A DNA stretch of 64,000 bases, taken from Antedon mediterranea. Taxonomy: Eukaryota > Echinodermata > Crinoidea > Comatulida > Antedonidae. The position numbers and the translations under genes were made by a program. The stretch is taken from positions 18,847,201 to 18,911,200 of the forward strand of contig NC_092670.1 of the NCBI RefSeq assembly GCF_964355755.1, written 5' to 3'. Positions 47,763 through 61,200 of the stretch are shown here, piece by piece. Each line of letters opens with the position of its first letter. Position 1 is the first letter of the stretch. The notes beneath the pieces are model-generated. The model did no database searches, was not told the origin of the DNA, and saw only the letters and a list, made by a program, of their open reading frames with translations.

Positions 47763-50700
47763 ATGTCTGACCCTTTTGTATCCCCTGATATCTACAAAGT
47801 TCATCGCCTGGAAAAGAAGCGTGTGCGAGAGGTAGGTGTCCTAGCCCATCTCACCCGTTTGTCCTGGTATCAATATGTGCCAGTTAGTGAAGGCCCTAAG
47901 TATCATTAATCCGCTCTAACACACAGGCTTAGAGAGGTAGACATTGGAAAATGCTTTAACGAAGCCTTAATTTGGTAGATTATTTATCCCATTTGTATTA
48001 GTTCAATTAAAATGTAGGAAGAATCATGAATATTTGGATTTAGACCTAATTCATGCCCCAACAAGGAAAAAATCTGAAAATACCGATATAGCCTATTTCC
48101 TATAATAGGTGATCTTTCTTCTTTATTAACAATTTGTTTAAACATTTTCTGTGGTTTGTGCATAGCGAAAATTTCGTCAGTTTTTAAAAATACCTTATTT
48201 TAAGAATGTGTCCAACTTTCTAATGGCGATAGCACCCGCCCTTTTAATTACAATACTGCATCTGTTTCTCTAGGGCAAAGTTGAATTCTGGGTCAAGTGG
48301 CGTGGATGGCCAGCCAGGTAAGAAGTTTTAAAATATTACTCTATCTATAGGCATATGCAGTTACTTTATTATATTTAAGTAAGTTTAGTTTTGTTTATTT
48401 AAAATAATGACTTAAATTGGGTGCTAATGATATAAAACTATAGCCAGATAATTTAATTTTTTTTGTAACTACTGTGGAGTAGCTTAATTATATCATTTTG
48501 TTTTGTCAAGTTTCTATTAGGTAAATCTATGCAAGGTAACAAATTGGCAAAATGAAGGCGTACTGATGTTTTATTGAGCACATTTGTGCAATTCGGTATA
48601 TCCAGGAAGTATTTAAGACCCTTAGGACAAAATCCGAATCTAAAAAGCATGTAGGCCTACTTAAGAACACAGGACTATATTCTTTAATTCATCGGTTTGA
48701 ACTACATTACTTGGCTCCCATTACTCCAGATATCCTATCATGTTCTTTTCTACCTTTGAATTATACCTCTGTACTATTAACACATCTTATGATCTTCATA
48801 AGATATGCCTACATTGGTCAAGTTTGTGAGACCTTCTTCGTTTTTGACAATTCTCGAGGAACTTTGTACAGTAATCACAATTCTAATTGAGAAATTATGT
48901 AATCCAATTTGTCACGTACCAGCCTATTAGGTTAATTTCGTGTTGTGTTAGTACCAGACTGTATGATTAAGGTGACGCATGGGAATTAAACATATGGCAA
49001 AAAGTGTTAATTTATTGCAGGAGCTTTGTATGATAAAGTTTATGAAATGCCCAAAGTCACCTATACCAGGTTTCACTCTTCCTTGATAATCAAACATGTA
49101 AAGTTTGTTTCGTTTTTTTATTGATTTCCACACATAATTAATAAAAATTATAAGTAACAATAAACATCATACGCCGAGAATGTTAAAGAGTCGCTATCCA
49201 ATCGAGTTCGAACAATACCATGAAAGCCCCAGTGGTCTAATGGTTAGGACATCTGCATATCAAGCAGGCGGTCCGAGTTCGAGTCTCGGTTGGGGCGACT
49301 TTTTCTCATTCTCACAGATTTCCTCATCTTTATCGTTTCAAATTAATTAATTAAATTTCAATATATCACCGGGCGGTTTAGAATTAATGTTCTTTGCCTA
49401 CTGTGTTTATATATATATATATATATATATACGTTAAGTCTGGAAAAGAAGTAAAAACTACAGTTTGGTCTCATATATAAGAGAGATGTGTGGCTGCTGG
49501 TGGGCAAATACGTTCAAGGAACTTTAATGCTTACCCAGCAAAAAAAGATACATAAACATAATCTATAATGACGAGTAAAATGTACATTAAGAATAGGCCT
49601 ATAAAAAAACATTTGGCGTTCCATAGTATCCTATAATGTTCAAACAATACATACCATTGGGTGCTTTTATTATTGCTTTTAGTCGCTTGGACGCGACTCT
49701 ATAGTTCACTATGTCGGTCGGTCTGTCTGTCTGTCGGTCTGTCTGTCGGTCCGGTATCACTATGCGTTTTAGCACCCGACTTATGGCTGTTGGCCTTGTT
49801 CTTTTATATCTTTGTTTATTTTTGTAAATGTTGTTGTTAACCATACCTTGATGTTAAGGTGAATGTTAATAAATTTGAATAGTTATTGTAACATCATGTT
49901 ATTCTATCATCGTCATCATTATTACTGTTAACATTTGTACTATGTTGACTTGTGGCCTTTAAAAGGTGTATTTAAAACATTTAGTACAAGCAAACATCAT
50001 TTAAGATTTAGCTTCCCTATCGATGGCTTTAAATTGTTAACATATTGTTCATGTTATTTACTTAATTAGGTACAACACATGGGAACCATTGGACAATCTT
50101 CTCGACGACTGCTTAATTGATGACTTCCTTTTAAGGTATGATGACGTCATTACACTTATGTAAATGTACTTTATTTAATGAACTTTTTGTGATTTAAATC
50201 TTTATTTGATAGTCATCGACAATCTCTGTACGTTTAAACAAAATACACATACATTACAATAAAAATTTATTACAAGAGGACACATGAATTTGTAAGATTT
50301 GATTTGGGGAGTTATCAGGAAGCAAAAATGGACATTTTGTTCCACTCTAGTTAGGCCTATTTACCATCATTTCAGCTGCTGGTTATATCTATTTTTAAAG
50401 GGCACTTCAGAAAAAGGTTGGTTCGTTCGAACGACCCACACTCCCCGGCCCTTGCGAACTGACTTCGAATTTAAACTCAGAATCATCCACAAATACATAC
50501 ACTTTTACGCGTGCAGCGTTCAAACGGTTAATAGTACGGATTTTACGCAAGTCAGCGTCGTGGCACAAACGACAAAGCGTACGTCAGTGTCATATTGCGA
50601 TAATTCTCGTTCAATCCATGTATTTAATATACTTGTAATTGTACTTGAATGAGTATTTTGACTAAACTGTTTCATCTTTCATTTATTGTCGGTGTCTTTA

Positions 50701-52501
50701 CATATCAGCTTTCAGTGAGCGTTCATCCGTGATAGTGTCGTTAGTGCGTTGAAGGACTTGTAATGAGTTTAGCTTGGCACGATCGTTGAATTAATTAGGT
50801 ACGATGCTGCGCGCCATGGTTATAGTCAATGAAAACGATACGTGACCGGTGCTACAATAATATTATAAGACTGATTATTGGAGATTGCTACGAAATCTGT
50901 ATTTCGTTGACATTTTTAGTTTGAGAGTTGAAAAATAAACAAACAAAAATATGAGCAATTTGTTCGCAATTTGTACAGTGTTGCCCCTTATCATATCGTC
51001 ACCGGTCGAGTATTATGATTATTACTCGTCGGAGACGTAGTACCAGTGAACACACAACCAAAAAGGAAACTATTTTATGATTCATTGTTCTAGCGTTTAT
51101 TATGTGATTATTATATGATTATTATAAGACTGATTGTTGGAGATTAGTACGAAATCTGTATTTCGTTGACATTTTTAGTGTGAGAGTTTAACATAGGCCT
51201 ATAAACAAAAAAAATATGAGCAATTGGATATTTAAATTAATTTGTTTGCAATTTGTTATCACATCGTCATTTCGGGTTCTCACAAAATGATGCCGTTTTC
51301 TAAAACAAAATGGCAAATGAATTCTTCTGCTTTTTAGACGTGTTTATCACGTATTTATCTTACATGGAGAAATTCTTCATAGATTAATTTTGTATTTCTG
51401 TTTTATTTACCTATATATATTTATAAATTTATATTTTCATGCATTATGAATGCATTTTATAGTGAATAAATAAATGGCCGAATGGCCCCAAGGAAAAAAA
51501 CCTGTAGGCCTATTTCCGTAGGCCTACATTTCCTGATAAAATAGGCCTCTAATATCATTATCTTTTATGTTTTCATTATGTATCAAGTGTCCACAATTGT
51601 TGAACAACATGTTTTGAGTCAGACTCATGAGAGGCAATTGACGTATTATTTTGTGTATTTTTACTGTTATTGTTTATATTAATCGGAGTATTTTATTCTA
51701 CTTTAGAATTTGACAATCGTTCGAACTGTTAGAGGGCGACTTTCACTTTATTTCATTTTCATGTTGAAAAGAATACAGTTTTTCAAATTTTCAAATTCTT
51801 GCCCTTCTCAACATTGAAACTTATTTTCTATGTTACCATGGTTTTTAGTCAAATATTTGCTTGTTTTCAGAGAGGATACACGCCTAGGTGTTATCAAGGT
51901 AGGCCTCATTATAAATAAATTTTCGTATATAATCCTGGATAAAAATTAAAAACTAAATCGTATTACAGAAATTGGAGTTGGTCTATATTTAATATTGATA
52001 ATTTGATAGGCTTACCAGTTAGTGTAGAATGTTTTAGTGAGCTAGCTATAATAACGGAACGTGTCACTTTCTCGTCACTTTATTTAAGCCTCAAGAAGAT
52101 GCAGGCAAAGATGAAGAGAACGATTCAAATTTTCTTGAAGGAACTAGTAACCAAGCAATGAAAAGGCCCATTAATGATCAGAATACCAATGGAAAAAGGA
52201 AGAAAGAATCAGGCCACCGTCTCCGTGATCGATCGCCTTCTGTTTCCGATAAAAAGTGGTTACGCTTAAAATCAAACAATAATCGAAGTAAAGTAAAAAC
52301 AAGCAAAGTGGACCAAAGGTAGGCCTATTCGATGTATACATATTTCCACCCTAGTCATTTACTAGAGTTTATAGTACAGTTAAGTAACAGTATGGAATTT
52401 TATGATTTGTATTTATTAGTGTACATGAAGAGAGAACTAACGGAAAACATCCGACGGAAGATCATCAGGAGGACATAGGTCATTGCAGCAGTCAGACTTA
52501 A
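47763..52501 (+). CDS. CBX-B, short Polycomb-type chromobox protein, 6 exons, 172 aa
   Basis: Exons: 47763-47831, 48274-48317, 50070-50135, 51871-51898, 52089-52318, 52420-52501; phases close. The N-terminal chromodomain (DIYKVHRLEKKRVREGKVEF, then WVKWRGWPARYNTWEP) keeps aromatic-cage residues Tyr11, Trp32 and Trp35. The C-terminal side of the domain is divergent and acidic (LDDCLIDDFLL). The rest is a short, charged tail with basic clusters (NGKRKKE; KKWLRLKSNNNRSKVK) and ends GHCSSQT. No chromoshadow domain, so not HP1, and no Pc box. Exon 2 is 44 nt with the same phases as exon 2 of CBX-A, and both proteins start MSDP, so the two genes are tandem duplicates. It probably binds methylated H3, but specificity cannot be read from sequence. 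Known CBX proteins are longer; an unseen alternative 3' exon is possible. Confidence 0.9.
49226..49304 (+). tRNA. tRNA-like gene with anticodon ATC (Asp by code), Pol III terminator
   Basis: Complete cloverleaf: acceptor GCCCCAG pairs with TTGGGGC (one G-T), D arm GTCTAATGGTTAGGAC, anticodon stem TCTGC/GCAGG with a 7-base loop ATATCAA, T arm CCGAG-TTCGAGT-CTCGG. Discriminator G at 49297 and T5 at 49300-49304. The anticodon at 49259-49261 is ATC, which reads GAT (Asp), an unusual A34 for that acceptor; the body resembles tRNA-Glu/Asp. It lies in CBX-B intron 2. It may be a functional tRNA, a pseudogene, or the head of a SINE. Confidence 0.6.
49408..49431 (+). repeat. TA dinucleotide microsatellite
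   Basis: A 24-bp run of TA units in CBX-B intron 2. Confidence 0.9.
49714..49753 (+). repeat. TCGG/TCTG microsatellite
   Basis: Interleaved TCGG and TCTG units in CBX-B intron 2. Confidence 0.85.
50862..51270 (+). repeat. direct duplication in CBX-B intron 3
   Basis: A block at 50862-51001 (ATTATAAGACTGATTATTGG, then CGAAATCTGTATTTCGTTGA, down to TTATCATATCGTCA) recurs at 51121-51270 with about 90 percent visible agreement and one short insertion. Spacing start to start is 259 bp. Confidence 0.8.
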
Positions 52502-55216
52502 CGTCTAACCCTCAACACTTGTGACATGTTTAATGTAAACAGTTATTTAGATTCATAGTTTCGTTAGTAAATTATTTCATTTTAAATATCATTTATTTCA
52601 CCAAATTTCAATTAGAGATACGATATGTTTACTTTCAGTTATCATTGCGTTTGTAAATCAAGGGAGTAATCCAAAATGTTTGTACCAATATGTTCCTCTA
52701 ATTCTTACTGTAATTAAATGTTAATCAGAAAAAATTGACTTTTATTTATTTCAATATCTCCAAAACAAAGAATAAACCGGTCAGACAAATACAAAGCTGT
52801 CCTATTTTCGCAAAACATATAATATAATTTTATATGTTTAAAAAAAATTAACAGCTTTTGTATTATACCGTATACATTGATATAACGTATCATGACGTAC
52901 CCCCTCTATATACATGCTACTTTCAATCAAATCTTATATGTTTCAATCATTATTTTGGCAGTCTGTTTTCTTCAGACGATTTTCTTTCATCGGTTCACAT
53001 TAGCCACGCCAATATTTCGGATTTTTACATTTTGAGACTACAGTATACCTGATTTAGGTATAATAGTTTTGGGTATTTTGTTACATAGTTTGGATTGTGA
53101 CGTAAATAGACCTAAGTCAAACAAATAATTTAGCTCAGTTGTCTCAGTTAGGCCTAAAGAAAAGTGAAATAAAACTCAATTGAAAGTTTCTTCCGATGCT
53201 TGCTAATCTTCCATTTGTAACGAAAAACTTGTTAAGTTCCTTTTTTCCCATATATGGCAATATCTAAACATTTATTTGTAATCCGTGCTTACTCAAAAAC
53301 CAATTATGAATTTTGAAAGAGTACCCTTGGAGAAGTCAACAATAGACACTCCGTCAATTCATCAAGTTGTTTATACTGCAGGCTACCGTACCTGTGTATT
53401 GTTTGTCCCTATTATTAAGTACGGTACACTATTTGTTTTCTACTTTATTCTCCCATGATTTAACATTCTCAATTTGATTGAATAGGCTTTGTTCACATGT
53501 ATGTGACTGATGAACCGTGAGCCTAGCCCACGTCACCCTTTTTTATCAGAGGTCGGCTAGAATAATGCTGAAGATTCACAGTCAGATTTTGGAACAAAAC
53601 ATCTGTTTGTACCACTATTTTCGTATTATGATTCAGTTTTAAAGTTTATTGAAACGGAGCCGTTTGAATGAAGTACACTGATAAATTAGTCAGACTCAAG
53701 ATAGGCAACTCATTACGAGCGTAAACAAATCACAAAATGATCGATTTGAGTACCATATTTGGTAAAACTAGGAAAGTTGCTTCCACTTTTGGAAATTAGT
53801 TATCTTTTGTTGACAGACGAGTTCTTCTTTCATCGAATCGCCAATTAAATAAACAACGGTCTAATTAAATATTTTAACAAGAAAAAAAATGTATATAAAT
53901 TATACACTAACATCTCGTTACAGTTTGTCTACAATTTGTCAACTGGTATCCAAGTATCAAGTTTGTCACGGTGTTCTGTTCTGTTCGTACAGTGGTCTAA
54001 AGTTTTAAAATTTGATCCAACTTTAGAAAAATAAAATTTAAGATCACTAAATGACTAATTAATTGTTAGTCGTAATAATTTGATTTACAGTTATCGTACC
54101 CATATTTAGGCCAATGCCCAGGTTGATCGGGACAACCGCTGGAAAGTTACGAACAATCACCGTGGTGTTAGAAGTTGCATTGTTGACGAAATTATACACA
54201 AAGGGTGCACAAACAGACTGTTCTACCTGATTGCATGTTATTTTAAGGTGCAGTATATTGAAATTAAGTAAATTACATGCGTTAGACTTTTAAACGCCAT
54301 GACGCACAAGGCCAACAATCATTCGCGAAATGCGCTTTCATCCACCCTGGCACCGTATTATAGCTGCATCAGAAAGTGAAACACAAATAACGGTATTCAT
54401 AGAATTCAGTTGTTTTAATTCAGGCAGTCTATCTCGATACATGATTGATGTGTGTTAGTTAAGATAATTCAAGATTTATTTAAGACACTTATGGTAATTG
54501 CTAATATCAATACTATACTCTTTCCCATTACTATCGTAATGTCTGTTCTCCATGCGTCAACCCACAATTACGGTAACGTTCGTATAAACACAATATTATT
54601 GACTATTATCGTTAGGCCACCATGCGAAACTAACAAAACCTTGCGAAAATTCGATGAACAAGACAAGTGTTTTGTGGGTATTATATTCAGAATCAATTTT
54701 CACGTAAATAGTAATACATAATATTTTACATATCTGTTTTATTGTACACGCACACGGATGCACACGCATCCTTTCTCGGTATTGATTTACAACCCGGTCG
54801 GTTAACGTGCTATTGCGCATGACCGAGTGTTCGTTCAGCTGTTCTAACAACAAAAGAGTTATTAGCATTCGACATGAACCCCGGCTCGATGAATGGTGGA
54901 TTCCTGGCCACAGCCAACGCCCCTGAGCAGACACGGTGAAGTTTGGCTTACTCATCTACTAAAATTACCGGAAGAGGTATTTTATGTACCGTGGACGATT
55001 ATAAAGGAGGTAACTCAGCAGGTTGTACTACTGTAGTTGGTAAGATAATTTGAGAAGGTTCGTTGAGTTGAACATTACTTTTATAGATTGTAGCGTCCCA
55101 TCTATACGTTACTTAACATACCACGTGAATTTCGCATCGACCGAATAGCTTGCAGAACGAGGTAGGCGATATATATTGTAACATTCCCACTTGCTAGGCA
55201 TTAAGAAACAGAAAAG
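52502..55216. other. intergenic between CBX-B and fascin
   Basis: AATAAA at 52771-52776 may end CBX-B. Otherwise AT-rich with no recognised gene. The last few hundred bases must hold the fascin promoter; an ATTATAAAG near 55000 could be a TATA-like element, but this is weak. Confidence 0.4.
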
Positions 55217-58200
55217 ATGACGACGGAATTGAAATATTGTTGTGGACTAGTCAATAGTAATAAAAAATATCTAAGTGTTGGGTTTGCTAACTCAGTAAAT
55301 GCAGATGGTACATCGTTAAAAGCGAAACAAAGATGGAATTTAGAACAAGGTGACGATACCGTCTTTCTGAAATTCGGTAGCAACTACTTGACCACAGATA
55401 AAATGGGGAATGTGACGTGTTCGGAAGAAAAAACGGACGACGCGAAATTCCGGGTGGAGACCCAAACTGACGGACGATGGGCCTTCAAGAGTGTCCCGTA
55501 CGATAAATACCTAGGCTGTTCCGATACCGTTAACACAAACGCAACAAAAGCCGAGGAGAAGCAGCTATGGACAGTTCATATGGATATACATCCACAGGTT
55601 AACATTAAAAGCAACATTCGGGATAGGTACGCACATTTAGAAGATGATGAACTTCACTTCAATGAGGTCATCCCATGGGGTGCGGACGCAATCGTCACTC
55701 TAGAATTCCACGGTGGACGTTACGCCCTGAGGGTCTGCAACGGCAAGTACGCGAGTACAACTGGAAGTCTAGTAGATTCCCCCACTGATGATAGCCTCTT
55801 TATCCTAGAGTTTCATGGGGGTAAGGCTGCCTTCAAGCACGGCAGTGGCAAGTATATGGCAGCCATAGGTCCCAAGGCCACTCTGCAGTGCGCAAAAGCC
55901 GCACGGGTCAAACCAGGGAAAGATGAGGTATTCGTTCTAGAGGACAGTCACCCACAAGGCATCCTGATTGCCAGCACTGGAAAGGTAGCATCAACTCGAC
56001 AAGGTACGATTTTATTCATTACTTTCCTATCACAACATCTTGTATTATAGTTTAGTATTGCTTATTAAATAAACACATTTATTATCATTTAACAGATACT
56101 CGGAAGCTCAATATGTATACTTATATAATTATGCACTTGAAGTATCGTATCTAAGATAAGATATCAGAACGTATTATGTTATTGAATGAAGTAATTGAAA
56201 GTAATGTCGGAATCAAATGACTTTGTTGGAAACAGTTTTTCTTTTCTGTCTGCCATTGGCCTAATATTGATCTGCTTAAAACATTCACACCTGTAAACAG
56301 TTTAGGTAATTTACACTCCGTGGTTTGATTAGAGTTTAATAGTACCACATTGTTTGATCTAAGCGCCTTGATTTACCTTAAATTGTCAACAGGTTGCATG
56401 TGTAATGTTTGGTGGTTTCCTGGCTCTCTCTTCCAGCCACTTTTACAAATTAGTTTTCATGTCAAACATGTGTTTATTGTACATTTTACAAGCTCAGGTG
56501 GTTGCCATATCCATCATCATTCCGATGGTGTCTGCAAAGTATCTCTGTTAAATCCATTTCCTTTTTCAGTTAATCCACGACTTTGTCCTTCGCGATTAGC
56601 AATATACTGACTACGGTTACTGTACCACTGAAATGTGTATATACTGTAGGATACCTGGTGGGGCCTCCACTACCAATTGATGGCTATATTTAATTAATCA
56701 CCATTTATGCGCTAAACAAGGTGTTTTACTTTCATGACCTATATAAACAACGTCTGTTTAACCTGAAACAAACTCATGTACTAAGTACTAATGGCTTAGA
56801 AAGAAAGTTTGAATGAATTTAGACCGAGTTTTTTTTTCTCCTTTGTGGTGTAATCTACCACATTTATTCGTTTATCATAATCATTACAAATACATATTTT
56901 TTCCATTATTTGCTTGAATTTTAGGATACTCAAAGTTATAGTATAAAGTAACAATGCATATAATAATGTTTACAATACAATAATTTAGACCGAGTTTATA
57001 AAAATTGTAATCCCTGAACTTGGGTTTAAAGAACAAAATTACAGAAGAAATGCGAAGTTCTAGGCCAAGAAAATTGAATTCTATCAATTTCCTACTTCCG
57101 TGTTAGTCAGGAAACAAACTGCTAGTTCAACACACCACCCTGGATGTGATATCAATTATTCTTGCTCTGTTGATTCAAATCAAAAGGCAAGTTCAGAACT
57201 ATGTCAAGGACATTGTTTGTCGATGACAAAATAAATTTCTAATTTTTTTAGAATTTGGGGGTCTTAAGCATCAAATATTGAAGGTGTTTTTGTTCATATT
57301 ATAGCATCATACAATAGGTCTAGATGCTGGGACCATGGGAATAAACCTAGTATTGTAAACGAATTTCGTCTTTGTCTATTATCTGAAATATCTTTTGTAT
57401 AGTCTTCAAATAAGCATAATAATACTTCGCTTTGAAGATGATGCGATACAATATAGATACTGGTAGGAAGGAAGGCTTGACCTGTTGTTGTATGATCTCC
57501 AATTCTACTGTACTGACTACTTCAGCATGCGGAAGTTGTTTTTAAGATTTACGTGACCATTCGACAAACCCATTTCCTTTGGGGAGTTTCTTCTTTCCTT
57601 TTCACAGCTTTCCAGCACACCTTAATCGTTTACCAGTCACATTGATATTAATATTACTGAAAGTGGTATTTTTAACAATAATATCTTTGAAGGTCATTTT
57701 ATGATAATTTTGCTTTAACTCGTGGTAGAATAATTATACAATACGTCTCTACTAATTTGAGTTTACAACAACGTATTACCATGGAGGAAAAACCTCCATG
57801 GTATTTACCCATTTATCTAAAAAGTACATCGGTATACAAAATGTTGAGTTGTATATTGTACCTCCATCATTATCGACATACATTTTGTTGTAGTTCTTTA
57901 ATTTATATCGAGGAGAACCATCTATTTGTTTATAATCGCTTGTAATTATTTTGACACGGCCGAAAAGTGATAACATTGTTTTATCGGTGTTTCTAAACGG
58001 TAATAAAATGAGTGAATTACTTATTTGCTTTTATTGACACGTTATCGTTTACAATTGATTTAAAGTTATGGCCTACTCTCTTTAGGCTAGTGCTGCACAT
58101 AGAGATGGGTATCAATATGATGTGCTCAAACATAAAATGGAAATATTAGGCCTACATATCAAAAAAAGTACTGTATGTTGGCATGGCATGACGTGACCCT

Positions 58201-61200
58201 TAGGGGAGAAGCATTTAGTTGCAAAGTGTAAAATCCACATCTACAGCGCATTGAGACGACATTGTTTGTTGCGGAATGCGCTATAAATACATTAACATTA
58301 AATGTATTTGTCCTCTCAGTGGACCCAAATCTCCGTGTAGATATTTTATAGATTTCTCTATAATTTCTTTAGGCCTATACTTCCCTTGAACTGTTTCATG
58401 CAATAATACATGGACAGATGGTAGATATGCGATTATTATTCGTAGGTAGATTCTGACAGTTTTTGCATTGCTTACTCTTAGTCATCATTATTGAGTGTAT
58501 TCAAGATATCTGCTGAAACGAGATCCATCTTAAGGAGAGGTAAATGTCGGGCAATCGCATGGAAATATGTTAAGCCTAAGGGAAAATTATAATATCCTAA
58601 TTTAAAAAATAGGCCTACAATCTGTGATACACAAAAAAAACGAGTAATAAGTTACTGATGTTTGAACGTAATATTTGCTGTGTGTCGGTTTCGTCAAAAG
58701 AGAAAACTATTTTTTTTAATGTCCATACACACACTCAATATTTCATAATTAGTTTTGCCTCATGGTTTTTATCACTATAATTCATTGTTTCAGTAGATCG
58801 GGTTGAGTTTTTCTGTTTATAATCATTTTGCCTGTAAGATTCCTGGAAATATAACTCAATATTTTTATAATTTCAATTGTTTACGGAACGCTTACAGCAA
58901 ATTGATCCCCATACGTAATCAAATTAAATACGAAAGGCAATAAAACGTCCATTAAAAACACGTGCGAAGAACCATGGTGGTCGCCATTTTCTTCCCACTC
59001 CTTCCTAGTTTATAATTCTTAATATATTATTCCATTTAAATAATAATAATTCTTATGATGTACGCCTCTTTTTATAATAGTAAAAAATCGTATTTTAATG
59101 ATCAGTTAAAAGTGCAAAATACAGCAGTTGACAACACTGTTTTCTCTTATTCATTAGACACGCCTCATTAATAATAAATGCAGTACACTAGCTGTCAATT
59201 TGTATGGATATTACCTTATTTGGCATGGCAGACAGATCTGTTACTATTTCATTCATTCTTGTTTTTATTTAAACATTTTTAATCAACATCAAATGTACCA
59301 AGCCAATGAATGTGGAGTACGACATTACGTACGTAGTGTGGCACAAGAATGAAGAGTCATTAATTTTTACTATTGCAGTACAAAACATTTCGCAAATCTT
59401 AAATATATAAGTCTGCATGGAGATGTGTAATATTGAAAGTGAAAATTTCGTTATGTTGATATCAATAATTATATCAATGTATTTTTAGTTTTCGTCAATA
59501 TAAGAGAATGAGATCATTCTTTTTTTAATCTGTAGATTTTCTACTATCGGTGTGTCGAAAAGACATAATTCTGTTTACTGAAAAAATATGATTAGAATAG
59601 AAAACAAATGTGATTGTAACCTGTAATATAGAACGATTCTGATTTTTTATGTACAGTTTTATTTCTACAATTAGTATCATATTGCTTTATATGACACCTT
59701 CAAACTGGCATTACATACATTACATTTTGAAAGTGTCAAGAACGTTTTTGGTTTTCGATTGGTTTTTATTTGGATGGTGAAACTTTCTCTTGGAAGTATT
59801 TACCCGGAAGATATGTTGGTTTCCGGGATTTAACCAGCAGACCCATGCCGAGAAAACGTTTCTGCCTAGAGGTCTTATTTGTTGTTGCTACAGGGCAGCT
59901 TGTATCTGTAGACTACTGTAGCAGTTATGTAAACTCTGACCTGTGTGAGACATGTGGTACTTCAATATTTTGGGAATAGGTTTACCAAATCTTGTACCTT
60001 GGGGCCCGTCTCTGATTTTTTTACATTTTGTGGGACCATATTTCCATACTAATAAATTAGTTACATCAAGGAGGATCTCTATGGTTATCGAATTCTTTTC
60101 ATTAAAAATTTTACTTTAAAATTCATTAACCTACTAGCTATACATCCGGAAGATTCTATTACAGTTAACCATAGGTCTAAACAATAGTATTAGTAGTACT
60201 CTTAAGTCAAGCCTACAACTCGAGACAATAAAAAAGCCATTGTGCGTGTCTTACAATAAAACAGTGTGCCACGTTTGTAGAAAAGCACGTGTCACGCCTA
60301 TCGGGTTTCAATTGCGCTATGTTATACAACGAATTCCCTGTAATATGTTAAAGAAAATGGCAATTCGATCTGAAGCTAGATAATAATATTCATTTGAATA
60401 TTTACATCTACCATATAATATAATGAGTTTCAAATAATAGTATGAAACAGCATTTATTTATTATCTGTATATTATAGATCCCATATAAATAATATAATAT
60501 ATAGTCAATTACTGATAATTGAGAATGGGTATTTAAATTGCCATTAGTGTATGGTTATACTTATAATGTAATAATACTTTATTATGATAGAAAGCATTTT
60601 TAATTTAACATTTGAATAAGTCTCAGTACAGCAGTATCTCCACTCCGTACTTATCGACATGATAATGCACATGTTTTAGAATTCATCATATGGCTCGTGG
60701 CTTCGCGACGTCTGCAATCATAAATTTAAATGATATGGAGTTTCCCCGGGGTAACGAGGTGAACCTTTATTTAGGGATCGTCGTAGAAGGTTTTAGTTAG
60801 TACGGAGATGAACAACTGTGCGTCTTTTGGTTTGCAACGTGTGATATAATATTAGGCTACTATCTTTTCATCATGTATTATTGTTTTGTCGATTTTACTG
60901 CTTTGTCATCTTACATAAATTATTTATTGTTCGTCTGCATATCACAATCAGTATAGCCTCGGCCTACAACACTGTAGGCATAATGTGCTTGGGTGCTATA
61001 TTCTTTAAAATAGTGAAATACGTAAAGAGGTCCCCTTTATAATTAACCCATGGATTTTGGAATAGGCCTAATGCTAATTGGGAAGATTTTTGTAAAATCG
61101 AGAATGCTTCTCAACTCAACAACGATAGCGGAAGTAATGGCGATCCAATGTGGAAGGATGTGTGGTGTGTGCCTAGAATGATTAACGTATTTGTTTGCTA

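Noticed and set aside
47763-52501. CBX-B as an HP1 protein
   Set aside because: There is no chromoshadow domain, and the domain's intron phases match the neighbouring Polycomb-type gene.
54596-54955. 119-codon minus-strand frame upstream of fascin
   Set aside because: No recognisable domain, poor codon pattern and no neighbouring exon joins in phase.
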